Source of the DNA: Simmondsia chinensis
Taxonomy: Eukaryota > Streptophyta > Magnoliopsida > Caryophyllales > Simmondsiaceae
Length of the DNA stretch: 64,000 nt
Direction: 5' to 3'
Assembly: GCA_018398585.1 (NCBI GenBank)
Contig: JAGTTD010000024.1
Location: 5,174,071 to 5,238,070 of the forward strand
Shown in pieces: positions 11,765 through 23,840 of the stretch. Made by a program: the position numbers and the translations under genes. Within the stretch, counting starts at the first letter, position 1, and every line of letters begins with the position of its first letter. Under the pieces are notes generated by a model. It made no database searches. It saw only the letters and a list, made by a program, of their open reading frames with translations, and had not been told where the DNA came from.

Positions 11765-12335
11765 TTCCCGCACTATTTTTAAAGTACATACATTCTCATA
11801 AACAACATCTCTAAGTTAAAGGAGGCCACGTCGCGCATCAATGAGGGTGTCTATCGATCGAACCCTTAGCTAGTGATGACATGTTTGCAATTAATCGGAT
11901 CGAAGATAGTAGACTGAGCTTTGAACCACTCAACCCTTTTGACTAACTGAACACACCACCACACACTAGGCATTCTATTCCCCGTACATACCTTACACCT
12001 CCCAGATCGACACATATGACGCCGGGTGTCCTGTACCCTTCGCGACTGTATCAGGGCCAAACCCTTTGTCAAAAATCACCCCTTAAAGTGGCCAAACTTC
12101 ACACTCACTAAGGTGGACCCCAACAGATCATGTCCTGCGACCGACATTCTGTTACAAGATTATCAAGGCCGGGTCCATTAAGAGCATGCACTCATCCTTT
12201 AAATCTCTGACGCAGTACCAAGCACTTCACACACAGGATGGCAAAATTCTTTTGCACTTGCAGCCACACGGATGATAAAACTCACTCATTGAACCCGAGA
12301 CCTAGCGTTTGACTAGGCGTCGAGTTAAGGGCCAA

Positions 12336-15300
12336 TCATGGGTGACTAAAAATGATAGGTTTCAACCCCATCCCTGTGCACGTTTTGAGGACTAAGTCTC
12401 TAGCAAGGCCTTTTGTGAACGGATCCGCTAGATTTTGACTTGTCCTCACAAAATCCACAGTGATGACACCTTCTCGAATCAAATGTCTCACTATACTGTG
12501 TCTCATACCAATGTGTCGAGACTTCCCATTGTACACCACACTGTACGCTTTAGAAAGCGTAGCTTGACTATCACAATGGATAGAGATCGGCGAAATTGGC
12601 TTAGGCCATAAATGTATCTCATACAAGAGATCCTTTAACCATTCGGCTTCTTTAGCCATGGAAGCAAGAGCTATAAACTCCGCTGCCATCGTAGAATCAG
12701 CTATATAGGTCTGTTTCTTGGAACCCCAAGAAACTGCACCTCAACCGAGTAAGAAAACCCATCCACTCGTTGACGCATGATCCTCCCCATGGGAGATCCA
12801 ACTGGCTTCCGAGTATCCCTCCAAAATCGTGGGATACCGCACATACGAAATACCATAATCTATGGTACTCTTCAGGTACTTTAGTACTCTATAGATCGCT
12901 TGCCAATGTAGCTTACTCGGATTGCTAGTATATCTACTAAGCTTTCCAACAGCATAGGCTATGTCAGGCCTAGTGCTAGTCATAGCGTACATCAGACACC
13001 CAATGACTCGGACATAATCCAACTGATGAACAAGTGGGCCCCTACTCGGTACCAATTTCATACTTGGGTCCATGGGTGTGAGCACCGGTGCACATGCACT
13101 ACAGTTGAATCTCTTCAACGCACTCTCCACATAGTGGGATTGAGTCAAGGATATGGAGTCCCCATTCCTTACAATCCTTATACTAAGGATTACCTTGGCA
13201 TTGCCCATGTCTTTCATAGCAAAGTTTTCAAAGAGAAACCTTTTAGTCCTCTCTACTTGCTCTAGATTTGCACCGAATATCAACATATCATCCACATACA
13301 AGCAAATTATGACACCTTTGCCATTCTCAAATTTTCTATAAACACACTTATCTGATTCATTAATCATGAACCCGTTGTTCAGAACAACCTCATCAAACTT
13401 TTGATGCCATTGTTTCGGAGCTTGCTTTAGCCCATATAGAGAGCGTATGAGTTTACATACCTTCCTCTCTTGGCCCGGTACAACAAACCCTTCAGGTTGT
13501 TTCATGTACACTTCCTCTTCCAATTCACCATTCAGAAAGGTCGTTTTCACATCCATTTGGTGAATTACGAGTTTATAAATAGAAGCAAGAGCAATCAACA
13601 CTCTTATAGTCGATATCCTCGCCACGGGGGCATAAGTGTCAAAGTAGTCTAACCCATGTTTCTGAGTAAACCCTTTAGCCACCAATTGGGCCTTGAACTT
13701 ATCAATAGTCCCATCAACTTTCATCTTCTTCTTGAAGATCCATTTACACCCGATCGGCTTACTGCCTTGTAGAAAATCCACCAATATCTAGGTATTATTG
13801 CCCATGATGGAATCCATCTCATCATTAATTGCCTCTTTCCGAAAAGCCGCATCATGAGACCTCATTGCCTCATCAAACGTCAAAGGGTCGGCCTCCATGA
13901 CGTGACAACGTGGTACAACAGAGACCACATCATTTCTCGAACCTTCTACCAAAAAGGTATAGAAGTCCGATCCGAAAGATTTCTCTTTCCTTACTCTCTT
14001 ACTCCTTCGGAGTTCCGGAGTAGAATCAAAGGTGTGTTCCCTCTCATGGTGAACATCATCATCACCATACGACACTGGTGTGTCATTATCAATAGGTACA
14101 AAGTCCCTTGGTCTAGGGATAGAAGTGAACTGATTCTCATCAAAGATGGCATCTCTCGACTCTATTATTGTATTAATACCAACATAATCATTTGGCTCAA
14201 TTATATAGAATCGATACGCTTTACTATGCGGTGCATACCCAACAAATATGCTATCGATGCCTCTTTCACTTAACTTTTTACGTTTAGGTTCAGGGACTCT
14301 AACTACGGCCCTACACCCCCACACTTTAAGATAACTCAACTTAGGGGGTCTACCGTTCCAGTGTTCATATGGGGTCATTTTGCTTTTCTTATTTGAAACA
14401 CGGTTCAAAATGTGACAAGCTGTTAACATGGCCTCACCCCAAAAACCATCGGTGAGACCGGAGTATGGCAACATGGAATTAACCATTTCAGTAAGAGTCC
14501 GGTTTTTCGTCTCAGCCACGCCATTCTGTTGTGGCGTATACGGTGCTGTAATTTCATGCACTATACTGATGGATTCGAAATACTTGGGGTCATAGTACTC
14601 TCCACCACGGTCCGACCTAAGTCGTTTCAGGAAGGTTTCACAATGTAGTTCTGTTTCGGCTTTTTATGCTTTAAATCTTTCTAACGACTCATCTTTATAA
14701 TGAATCAAATACACAGAGCAATATCTCATACAGTCATCAATGAAAGTAATAAAATATTATTTTCCCCCTATGGTAGGAGTACTTTTGAAGTCACACAAGT
14801 CGCTATGTATCAAATCAAGTAAATTTGTTTCTCTTTGTACCGATAGAAACGGTAACTTAGTTATTTTTGTTAGCATACAAGTTTTGCATTTATCATCTAC
14901 TTTTTCAACATGTGGAATCAACATCGAAGTAGCCATTTCACGCATTTTACGATAATTCACATGTCCTAATCTATGATGCCGTAAATAAGCAGAGTCAAGC
15001 AAATAAACAGAACTAGCACTTTTATTATCGATATTCAACTTAAACAAACAGTTACAAAGATACCCCTTTCCAACAAACACGCCTCCCTTCGACAGTATAA
15101 CCTTGTCAGACTCGAAGACCAGTTTAAACCTGAACCTATTGAGTAGGCCACCAGACACAAGGTTCTTTTTTACATCCGGGGCATAGTATACATCGGTTAG
15201 GGTAAGGGTTTTTCCATAAGTGAAAAGTAAGTCAACTTTTCCCTTCCCCTTCACGAGTATACTTGCTCCAATGCCCATGAACAATACAATATCGTTGTTC

Positions 15301-16264
15301 ATGGGTTCTAATTCTATAAAGAAACCTTTGTCTTTATATACGTGCTTTGTGGCCCCAGAGTCAACCCACCAATAGTCATCACTCTCGACTAGGTTGATCT
15401 CCGAGATCATCGCCACGAACTTATCGTTCAAATTTTTGTTGCGATGATCCTGCCCCTTCCCCTTATTGTTCTTAAGGCAGATGCATTCCCTCCTCAGGTG
15501 ACCGGGCATATGACACTCCCAACAAACCAACTTCGTTTTCTTTTCGTTGGGTTTCTTGTGAAAATGTTCGGTTCGTTTGGTCCTTTTACTCGTCTGGCCT
15601 TCTTCTGTGACATTGATCTTTCCAATGTCACCAGGGCGGTCCTTGTTGTCATCCTGTAACCTGTATCCTTCCTCAATTCTCATATGGTTAGCCAATTCTT
15701 CGATTGACATATCTTCCTTTTTGTGCTTGAGAGACTTCTTAATGTCTCTCCAAGAAGGGGGAAGTTTGTCAATCAAAGACGAAACAACAATGGTGTCGTT
15801 CATGTTCATATTATGTTGTTTAAAATGATTCAAAATTCTTTCAATTTCATGGAATTGCTCCATGACCGGATGACCATCCACTATTTTATAGTTATTAAAT
15901 TGACTAACTAAAAATTTCTTACTTGTGGCGTCTTCTGCCATGTACCGAGCCTCAAGCGCGTCCCACAGTTCCTTAGCACTCGGGAAGTTGGAGTAGATGT
16001 CGAAGAGGGCGTCAGCCATCCCATTGAGTATGTGCCCTCGACATATGTAGTCATCATTCTCCCACTACAACCGGGCTCGTTGCTCAGCCAGTGTCTCCTC
16101 CTCCTCAGCAGCGTGGGGTGCAGGGTATGGTGTATTCAGGACATACACCACGTCGAGCGCTATGATCAGGAAGTGCATCTTCCTCTGCCGACAGCGGAAA
16201 TTCCCGCCATCAAACGGTCCAATTTGATGAAATTCGCGGTCATATCTCCCAGTGACGAAGCCAT
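12336..16264 (-). pseudogene. Copia gag-pol polyprotein, nearly intact with stops and a frameshift
   Basis: Starts at ATG 16264 (MASSLGDMTANFIKLDRFDG), the best start because it directly precedes a standard gag N-terminus. Domains in order: UBN2-type gag (SAKELWDALEARY, LPPSWRDIKKSLKH), CCHC knuckle CWECHMPGHLRREC, protease WWVDSGATKHV, integrase zinc region (HHRLGHVNYRKM, CKTCML), integrase C-part TAPYTPQQNGVAETKNRTL, GFWGEAMLTACHILNRV and WGCRAVV, RT GCKWIFKKKMKVDG, LVAKGFTQKHGLDY, QMDVKTTFLNGELEEEVYM and LYVDDMLIF (catalytic DD intact), and RNase H SRHIGMRHSIVRHLI. Lesions: TAG at 16065-16067, an integrase frameshift near 14560-14760, TAG at 13785-13787 where tryptophan is expected, and TGA at 12738-12740. 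Probably dead, but young. Confidence 0.92.
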
Positions 16265-16316
16265 GTCAAACCCAAGATCCCAAACATGAAAACTAAGTCT
16301 TAAGATTGTTGGTGTA

Positions 16317-16903
16317 AACACTTGTAAAATCAAGAAAAACGGGTAACTATCCGATCTTCAGGTTTCGAGGCATGAAGCCACTTTCCTTAAGACTTATTTC
16401 AGCGTGTGAAATAGTCTCGGGGATACAACGATAACCAAGTAAAGTGGAGTGAAAGTATGTAAAGGGAGATATATGGAGATATAAGAGAATGACCGTTTTT
16501 CAAATGCAAAGACACTTTTTTCATCATCATTCATCAATCAAATTGGTGGGGAATATATAATAGATCAAGTGAAAGAAGACGTCTCAAAACATACCCCAAA
16601 AAAGGGTGCAAAACCCGGGAAGTTATCACACAAAAACTGGGAAAAATTCTCCCTGTGTGTCGACACACAGAGCTAGCAGACTCGGTTCTGTTGATCTGTG
16701 TGTTGACACACGGGCCCTGTGTGTCGACACACACCTCTGCATCTCTGTTTCTGTAAGAATGTGTGTCGACACACAGCCCTGTGTGTCGACACAAAGCCTA
16801 ACACACATCAAAACATATCAAAACACTTAGAACATACATTTGGGACCAACTGCAAAACAATTCATTCACAAATTTTATTACATAATTTGAAAATACATCA
16901 ACA
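16317..16903 (-). repeat. Right LTR of nested copia element (5' LTR)
   Basis: 587 bp. It differs from the left LTR mainly in the palindrome segment (16654-16800), where five or six TGTGTGTCGACACACA-type units occur with different spacers. An extra stretch (CTCTGCATCTCTGTTTCTG) is absent from the left LTR. Confidence 0.93.
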
Positions 16904-17541
16904 GACTTCCCCTTTGTCTGTCATGAGACCTTCAAGCCACACATCTGTTTTATCATCCAAGTAGACGGCTGCTATCTCTAATTTATGCAACTCCTCAGCC
17001 TGAAATGAGGAAAAATACCTTTGGCACCTCCTAACCCAACTAAGGTTTATGCCACTAAAAACTGGAAAATCGACCTTAGGTTTAGGTTTAGAGCCGTTAC
17101 CACCAAGAAAGCTCCTGATTGACTAGTCTCACCATTGTCAGGGTAAGATCCCAAGACTAGGGGTTTGTTGGCGTTAACTTGTCCCGTGTTGACCTGGGAT
17201 TCATGCAAGTGCATCTCAGCTTCCTAGCCACGTGGGGGAGCTGTAGAATTGGACAAATTTGCCACTAATTGATGTAGCAAGGTCAACATCTGACTGCTAG
17301 TCTGGAACATCTGAGCATTTCCTTGTTGCATGAGTTCGAGCAACTGTGTATGTAGTTCATCGTGAAGCCTTCTCAATTCCTTAGCTGACTGTTAAGATTC
17401 TGTGAACTTCTGTACCAGATTTTGCATCTGGTTCTCAATTTCCACCATGGGAGAGCTTCGCTTACCTCTAGCAGTGTGGATGTGTTTAGGGATTTTGGTG
17501 GAGGGAAATTTCAGGGCTTAAGATCATACTCTGATACCAAT
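16904..17541 (-). pseudogene. Gypsy gag 5' part and primer binding site
   Basis: The gypsy sequence resumes after the copia insertion. The minus strand encodes degenerate gag; the most legible piece lies around 17240-17460 (helix-forming words about MVEIENQMQNLVQKF), but no long frame survives. The primer site TGGTATCAGAG lies at 17529-17539 next to the LTR, complementary to initiator tRNA-Met. Confidence 0.65.
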
Positions 17542-17827
17542 TGTCATGATTGGAACTCTGCATAATGATCTGATATAGGAATTGGAAGTTTTGGGAGAGA
17601 AAGGAAGGAGAAGGAGGTCGAAGATGACAGGGAGATGAGAGAGAGAGAGAGAGATTTTATTATTATTTCATTGGTATTGTCAAAGTATCTTCTTATCCCT
17701 TTTATACTACAATCGACTTGTAACTAATCTAACAATACAACTCACATTACAACATTTTACAACAATCCAAGTGTGTACTAAGACTTATTACAATGAAGAA
17801 TCAACACTAATACTATCAATCATGACA
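17542..17827 (-). repeat. Right LTR of the gypsy element (5' LTR)
   Basis: 286 bp, paired with 6491-6815. Ends TGTCATGATTGG ... ATCATGACA, followed by a T run that serves as target duplication. Confidence 0.92.
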
Positions 17828-18372
17828 TTTTTTTTTTGTGAGTATGGATCGTCATCGCTTGAATTTGTATAAATAGAGGAATGCGAGAAAAACATAAATG
17901 CACAGCGCAGATAATTGAAAGTGAGAAATGAGAGAGTTTGAGAGAAAAGTTTAAATAATAAAATATTAAGAAAATTATTTGAATAAACGAAAAACTTCTC
18001 TGGTTCTAGAGTTTTGATATAAAATACTTGCTATTTTTTTTAAGTATATTTGGGTTTATTTTGTATTCTCTTCTTTTTAAGTATAATATGTCCATAGTTT
18101 TATAACAAAAACTTTATATTTATATAATTTAAAATTTTCATTTAAATATGTTAATTTAATATAAATTTAGTAATTTATAAAATGTAACATTAAATAAGGT
18201 TAATGTTAATGCTTAGCACGAGCGAACATGATACGTTTTTCCATTCTCTATATCTGTTGTATTAACTTATATCTAGCCCCTTTTTTTTTTTTTTTTTTTT
18301 TTTTGCAAAGGTTACATAAATTTCAATATTAAAAATTAAAAATAATTGATATTTTCTTTTGTTGCTTAGTTT
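17828..18372. other. AT-rich intergenic stretch
   Basis: No gene or element was recognised. It holds T runs (18279-18304) and is about 75-80% AT by eye. Confidence 0.5.
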
Positions 18373-19275
18373 TAGGGCTGAGCAAAAATATCTAAATATC
18401 CGAAAATCCAAGAAACCAAATCGAACCCGATCCGAAAAATTAGGATAACCGATCCGGAAATGTCTGGTTAGGATATACCCAAACCTTTGAAACATGGATA
18501 CCGGTTCGAATATGGGTATCATTTTGAAAAATCTCTGGTAGATATGACCCGATATTGATTATATATATTATTTTAAGTAAACATTGTCATTGTATTTAGA
18601 TCAATTGGTTATGTCATCTTCATTAAGTATTAAGTATTGAGGTTGCAGGTGTAACTCTAAATCCCAATAAACATTATTCGAATTATACATTTTTCTTTTC
18701 TTCCTTACCGTTTTTTATGTAAAACAATTTTAATTTTCCAGCTATCTATTGCCAAAAAAAAAAAAAAAAAAGAAAAAGAACTTTTTTCTTATTTCTTGAA
18801 TGAAACAGTAATAACATATTAATAGAATAAAGATTCTTTTTTGATATACTCTATCTTTCTATATGCAATCTTTGAGTTTTCACATACTTATAAAACTTTG
18901 ATTTATATCTCATGATCATTTCAAAATGGTTTACAGTTTTATGACCATCAAATTATGACAATTATGTGGATAATCTTTTTTAAAGCTCAAGTAGAATAGT
19001 ACTATAATAATTTTGTATTATACTCACAAATAACTTAATGATATATTAGTAGATAGTTGTTTAGATTTTTTATAAAATTAAATTTATAATGAATTTAATT
19101 AAATGGGTGGTTACCCGACCCGATGTGATCTAACCCAATCTTTTAAGGTACCTGATTGATTTGGGTACCCAAATTTTTATATCACATTATGGGTAATGTT
19201 TTGATGATTTTAGTGTTTCGAATACCCGACTCGAAATACATTTCGGGTAGGGTACCCGACCCATGCTCACCCCTA
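18373..19275. mobile_element. hAT-like non-autonomous element with CCCGACCCGA words
   Basis: The ends are TAGGGCTGAGCAAAAATA and, on the other side, CCCATGCTCACCCCTA, which are inverted repeats of one another (TAGGGGTGAGC). Inside, ATCCGAACCCGATCC and GGGTACCCGACCC words recur near both ends in opposite orientation. The flanking 8-mers (CTTAGTTT, GTCAATTT) match in only 5 of 8 positions, so the target duplication is weak. No coding capacity. An 18-bp A/T tract and AT-rich DNA fill the middle. Confidence 0.65.
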
Positions 19276-19473
19276 GTCAATTTCCTCTGATTTATTCATA
19301 TCATCAAATTTATTTGCTACGTTCAACTTATAACCCAAAAAAAATCATTAAAAGATAAAGATAAATAAAGAAATTTCCTACATGGCACAGCAATTTACAA
19401 ATTCTATTCAATTGATCTACAAGTACAAAAATTTCCAATAAAAAATTGCATTCGAAATGTACACAATTGCATG
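19276..19473. other. AT-rich spacer between two hAT-like elements
   Basis: No feature was recognised. Its last eight bases, ATTGCATG (19466-19473), are the left target duplication of the next element. Confidence 0.5.
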
Positions 19474-19626
19474 TAGGGGTGCACAAAGAACGGTTTAAAT
19501 TATAATCCAAACCGTATTTTATGGTTTGGTTTAGTTTATGGTTTGAAAAATTATGATTTGGTTTTGTAAATTTTGGTTAGTAGGATTTACCGATTAGGCT
19601 TGGTTTAAAACCAAACCTAAACCGTA

Positions 19627-19770
19627 CAACAACAACAACAACAAACCCAGTGCCTCAAAGGGCTCCCGCCTAAGCAGGGTCTGGGGGGTGGGGGGGTAGA
19701 TGTACGCAGCCTTCCCCCTTCAGGGGGCTACCCTAAGGAGAGGTTGTTTCCGCGGACCCCCAACCTGAGA
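19627..19770 (-). repeat. LINE 3' tail shared with the SINE copies
   Basis: On the minus strand: CTCAGGTTGGGGGTCCGCGG, AACAACCTC, GGGTAGCCCCCTGAAGG, GGAAGGCTGCGTACATC, a C-rich run, GACCCTGCTTAGGCGGGAGC, AGGCACTGGG, then TTG repeats. The same order of words is found at 2881-3026, 8800-8949, 24699-24840 and 49529-49646. Such tails are recognised by the LINE reverse transcriptase. Confidence 0.85.
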
Positions 19771-20082
19771 AAGCAGTTTCGTCACATAGAGCGAGTGACC
19801 TGGAAGCAGGAGAGAAACAAATGAGTAGGGCACACATACGGCAAGCACAACACACACAATTAAACACACAGACAAAAGCAAGCTACATTGGTGTAACTCA
19901 AAGAAGAAAGAGATTAAGATAGGGGTAAAGAATGAAATAGAGCTAGGGATAGGGATGGGGATAGAGCTAGAGATAAAGATGAAGATAGGATAGAGATACG
20001 TAAGCAAGTGGCAGCGCTAGAAGCTAGTACACCACCTACGAACGCCAGCAGGATGACAAGGCCTATAACTAGTAAGCTTCAA

Positions 20083-23028
20083 CTACCCTACTCCAACTGG
20101 AGCCTTTATTACCCCTATGCTAGCCCTCCATTGGGCCCTATCTACGGCCATCTCCTCCCGAAGTTTTAGGTGGGTGAGGTCTTGTCGGATCGTCTCCATC
20201 CATCTTTTCTTCGGCCTGCCTCTCCTTCTTCTGCCTAGCGTAGTAAGGGGTTGTTCGCATCTCCTAACTGGAGCATTGTTCGGTCTCCTTCTGACATGTC
20301 CGAACCACCTCAAACGCTGCTCTCTCAATTTATCTTCAATGGAGGCTACGCCCAATTTGCCTCTTATGACGTCGTTTCTGATCCTATCCTTTGTGTGTCC
20401 ACACATCCACCTCAACATTCGCATCTCCGCCACCTTCATCTTCTGTGTATGCTGTAGTTTCATTGCCCTGCACTCCGCCCCATACATCATGGTTGGTCTC
20501 ACAACCGTCTTATAGTATCTACCCTTTAGCTTCAGGGGGGACTTTCTATCACAAAGTATCGCGGAGGCCATCCTCCACTTATGCCATCCCGCTTTAATCC
20601 GATAGTTGACATCCTCGTCCACTTCACCGTTGTGTTGTATCATGGACCCCAGGTACCTGAAGCTCTCCTTCTTTGATATGGCCTCAGAACCGATCTTGAC
20701 GTCTTCCCGGCTAGGCATAGAAGAGGGATCGAACTTGAGTTCCATGTGCTCGATCTTGGCTCTGCTTAGTTGTAAACCCTTCGACTCCAGTACCTCTCTC
20801 CACATTTTCGGCTTCTCATTTACCTCATCCCGCGACTCCCCCACCAACACAATGTCATATGCAAAAAGCATGCGCCAAGGTATACATCCCTGAATGTGCC
20901 TAGTGAGCTTGTCCATAACCAGGATGAACAGATAGGGGCTCAAAGCTGACCCTTAGTGTACCCCTACTGTAATCGGGAAAGCGTCTGTCTCCCCATCCAC
21001 GGTGCGCACCGTAGTCTATGCCTCCTCGTACATGTCTCTAATGGCTCGGATGTAGGGCGCGGGGATGCCTTTCCTGTCCAAAACTCTCCAAAGGACCTCC
21101 CTTGGCACTCTATCATATGCCTTTTCTAAATCAATGAAAACCATATGAAGGTCCTTTTGTCTCTCCCCGTATTGCTCTATCGTCCGCCTTAGGATGTGGA
21201 TGGCCTCTATTGTTGATCTCCCGGGCATAAATCCGAATTGGTTCTTAGACACCTCTGTCTGTTGCCTTACCCTCCTCTCTATGACACGTTCCCACAACTT
21301 CAGAGTGTGGCACATTAGTTTGATACCCCGATAGTTGGCGCAGCTCTGGATGTCGCCTTTGTTCTTATATATCGGAATCAATGTGCTCTTCCTCCATTCC
21401 TCAGGCATCTTCTCCCCCCGAAGGATTTGGTTGAATAGTTTAGTCAACCAACTGACGCCCTTCTGTCCAAGGCATTTCCATACTTCTATGGGAATGTCAT
21501 CTGGGCCAACTGCTTTATCTCTTCCCATGAGTTTCAGGGCTTCCTTGACTTCCTCGGTGCTAATTCGCCCACAATCCCAGTGGTACTGTTGCTCCTCCGA
21601 TGTTTGAAGATCTCCTAAGGATATCTCTGTCCATCCTTATTCGTTGAACAGCTCGTGAAAGTACGTTTTCCACCTAGCCTTAATTAGTTGTCTGTCCATG
21701 AGTACCTGTCCATCGTCCCCTTTTATACATTGTACTCTATCCAAGTCCCTAGTCCTTCGTTCTCTTGCTTTGGGGATTCTATATAAGTCCCTCGCTCCCT
21801 CTTTGTTCTCCATTCTCTTGTAGAAATCCTCATAAGCTCTTGATTGTGCTTCTCTGACTGCTCTCTTTGCTTCTCTCCTTGCTTGCAGATACCGATGTCG
21901 CTTATCCTCATCTCTGTCATGATCCCACTCTTTGAAACAAACTTGTTTGGCCTTAATCTTCTCTAGGACCTCCTCGCACCACCACCATGATTCTCTGTTG
22001 CTTGGTACTCCTCCCTTTGACGTGCCGAGAACTTCTCGTGCCAGTCTTCTGATCTTTTGGGCCAGTTGGTTCCACATCTGGTTCGCATCTCCCTCGAAGT
22101 GCCACCCGAGCTCAGCCTCCACTCTTTCCTTATATTCCTTATACTTCTCTCCCTTTAAATCCCTCCAACGGGTATGCGACTGCGCGGGTTTGTCGATTCT
22201 TTTGGTCCTTTTCTTAGCCTTTATATCCGCCCACAGCACCCTATGTTGTGTAGACAGGTCTTTCCCTAGGGTCGCATTGCAATCCCTGCAATCTCTTTGC
22301 ACCCTTTTCCTTAATAGTATGTAGTCAATCTGTGTTCTTGTCCCACCGCTTTGGTATGTGATGATGTGCTGCTCACGCTTTCTGAAGAAGGCGTTGGCCA
22401 CCGTAAGGTCGTATGTGACTGCGAAGTCTAGTAGGACTTTGGCCTCTGCATTTCTGGTTCCATAGCCGAATCCTCCGTGGTACAAAGCATACCCGTCCTT
22501 CGTCGCGCCAACGTGCCCATTGAAATCCCCCCCAATCATCACTTGTTCAGCTTGGGGTATGCCTTGCATCATTGTGTCTAAGTCCTCCCAGAATGTTGCC
22601 TTCTCATGGTCAGTTAGTCAAGTTTGAGGTGCGTAGGCACTGATAACATTCAATACTTCACCATCTAGGACCATCTTAATACTTATGATCCTATCACCAG
22701 CCCTTGCTACTCCGACTACTTTGTCCTTGAGGCTGCTATCCACCATGATCCCTACTCCATTCCTTCCTCTAACCTTGCTCACATACCAGAGTTTATACCC
22801 CAGCACATCCCTGGCTTTCGCGCCAACCCATTTGGTCTCTTGCAGACATAGGATGTTGATCTTTCTCTTCATCATCATTTGGGCCACCTCGAAACTCTTC
22901 TTCGTTAGTGTCCCGACATTTAGTGTCCCTAGTCTCAAATTCCCCGTCCCCTTTTGCTTCTCCCTCTCCCTCCCCAACCCCTTTGAAGATGGCCTCACTC
23001 TCTGAGTTTCATAGCTGGTAACGTTCAT
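20083..23028 (-). pseudogene. RTE LINE polyprotein: APE endonuclease + reverse transcriptase, with stops
   Basis: N-terminal endonuclease: LGTLNVGTL, INILCLQETKWVG (metal-binding E), GRNGVGIMVD, VLNVISAYAPQ, IGGDFNGHVG and IDYILLRKR. Reverse transcriptase: [40 protein letters not shown]-like helix, [47 protein letters not shown], and an FAYDIVLVG catalytic box. C-terminal RTE-type region: FRYLGSMIQHNGEVDEDVNY and RLRWFGHVRRR. Lesions: in-frame stops near 22619, 21636, 21015 and 20944. The catalytic FADD is changed to FAYD, which should kill polymerase activity. The sister copy at 24699 still has FVDD. Confidence 0.9.
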
Positions 23029-23191
23029 GAACTAGCACTATCGCAGGCGAGTGATCAACATATACAGGAAACCTACTATGACATATACGCACGAGAGTAC
23101 CGCCTCAGTCAATAATATAACACTATTCAAATAATGAAAGGAGAAAGTGCCAAGTGGGAAATACCCACCAACGACAAATTAAAACACTGCC

Positions 23192-23635
23192 CTACTGTAG
23201 TACAGGATAGATCAAACCTGGGCCTGGTGCGTTGTTGATACTCTTACCCGGCTGATACTTACCTGGGCCCGGTCTTGGTTGCCGGTCGTGGGCTGTGGGC
23301 TTTAGAGTGGGGTCGGTGGCCGTGGTGGTGAACCGGGGCTGGTGGTGGTGAAGGTGAGTGGGGTGGAGTGAGGTACGGTGGTGGTGGTGGGCGGGGTGAG
23401 GTGTGCTGGTTTGGGTTAGGGTGGGGTTTGGGTGGCGGTGGAGATGGTGGTGGTGCCGGTGTGTGTGGGAGGCCGATGGTGGTGCGGTGGGTGTGTGTGA
23501 GCGGTGGGGTGGTCTGGGGATGGGGGTGGGATGCAGTGTGTTGGAGCGTTGGGGTTGGTGGGAGGGCAACCAGGTGGGAGTAGTTTGTGGGTGGGGTGCT
23601 GTGGTGGAGCGATGGGGTTGGCTGGAGGGCGGCAA
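23192..23635 (-). CDS. Proline/histidine-rich ORF in the LINE 5' region, function unknown
   Basis: 147 codons beginning MPPSSQPHRSTTAPHPQ, almost only P, H, T, S and R, ending at a TAG 160 bases upstream of the endonuclease ORF start. It could be a short ORF1 or simply a byproduct of a GC-rich repetitive 5' UTR with GGTGGTGG words. No domain is recognisable. The composition is unlike the rest of the window. I lean towards a non-coding GC-rich leader. Confidence 0.3.
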   Translation of the reverse strand: MPPSSQPHRSTTAPHPQTTPTWLPSHQPQRSNTLHPTPIPRPPHRSHTPTAPPSASHTHRHHHHLHRHPNPTLTQTSTPHPAHHHHRTSLHPTHLHHHQPRFTTTATDPTLKPTAHDRQPRPGPGKYQPGKSINNAPGPGLIYPVLQ

Positions 23636-23840
23636 AAGCCCGGTGGTGGAGGCCGGTGTTGGTGACTAGAGGTTGGAGGGCCGGGTAGGCGTCGATGGAG
23701 GAGGGAGAGTGGAGGAGCAGAGGTGGGGGGTAGGGGGTGGGATAGCGAAGGGTGTCGCCGACGGTTGGGCCGGCGGTTGGATGTTGTCGTCTAGGTGGTC
23801 GCCGGCGTCGTGGTGGTCAGCGTCAGTCGGCGAGGTGGCC

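Larger units (their letters stand above)
11210..16903 (-). mobile_element. Ty1/copia retrotransposon with both LTRs, nested in the gypsy gag
   Basis: The LTRs at 11210-11764 and 16317-16903 both begin TGTTGGTGTAAACACTTG and end AAAATACATCAACA. The 5-bp duplication GACTT lies at 11205-11209 and 16904-16908, proving the insertion boundaries. Internal order on the minus strand is gag, protease, integrase, RT, RNase H, as expected for copia. The LTRs are close to identical apart from the palindrome-rich segment, pointing to a fairly recent insertion, younger than the gypsy host. Confidence 0.95.
6491..17827 (-). mobile_element. Ty3/gypsy chromovirus retrotransposon, interrupted by a copia element and a LINE fragment
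   Basis: The LTRs start TGTCATGATTG and end CAATCATGACA and lie at 6491-6815 and 17542-17827. The flanks are TTTTT on both sides (6486-6490, 17828-17832), a low-complexity TSD. The primer site TGGTATCAGAG (minus strand, 17529-17539) lies just inside the right LTR, and a purine tract GAGGGGGATG lies just inside the left LTR, fixing minus orientation. Removing the nested copia (11210-16903) and the LINE fragment (8550-8949) leaves an element of about 5.2 kb, a normal size for a chromovirus. The coding region is broken in many places. Confidence 0.9.

Noticed and set aside
21932..22324. 130-codon plus-strand frame
   Set aside because: Antisense shadow of the LINE endonuclease/RT ORF.
23368..23669. 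Plus-strand glycine-rich frames over the LINE leader
   Set aside because: Antisense shadows of a GC-rich GGTGGT repeat in the LINE 5' region.
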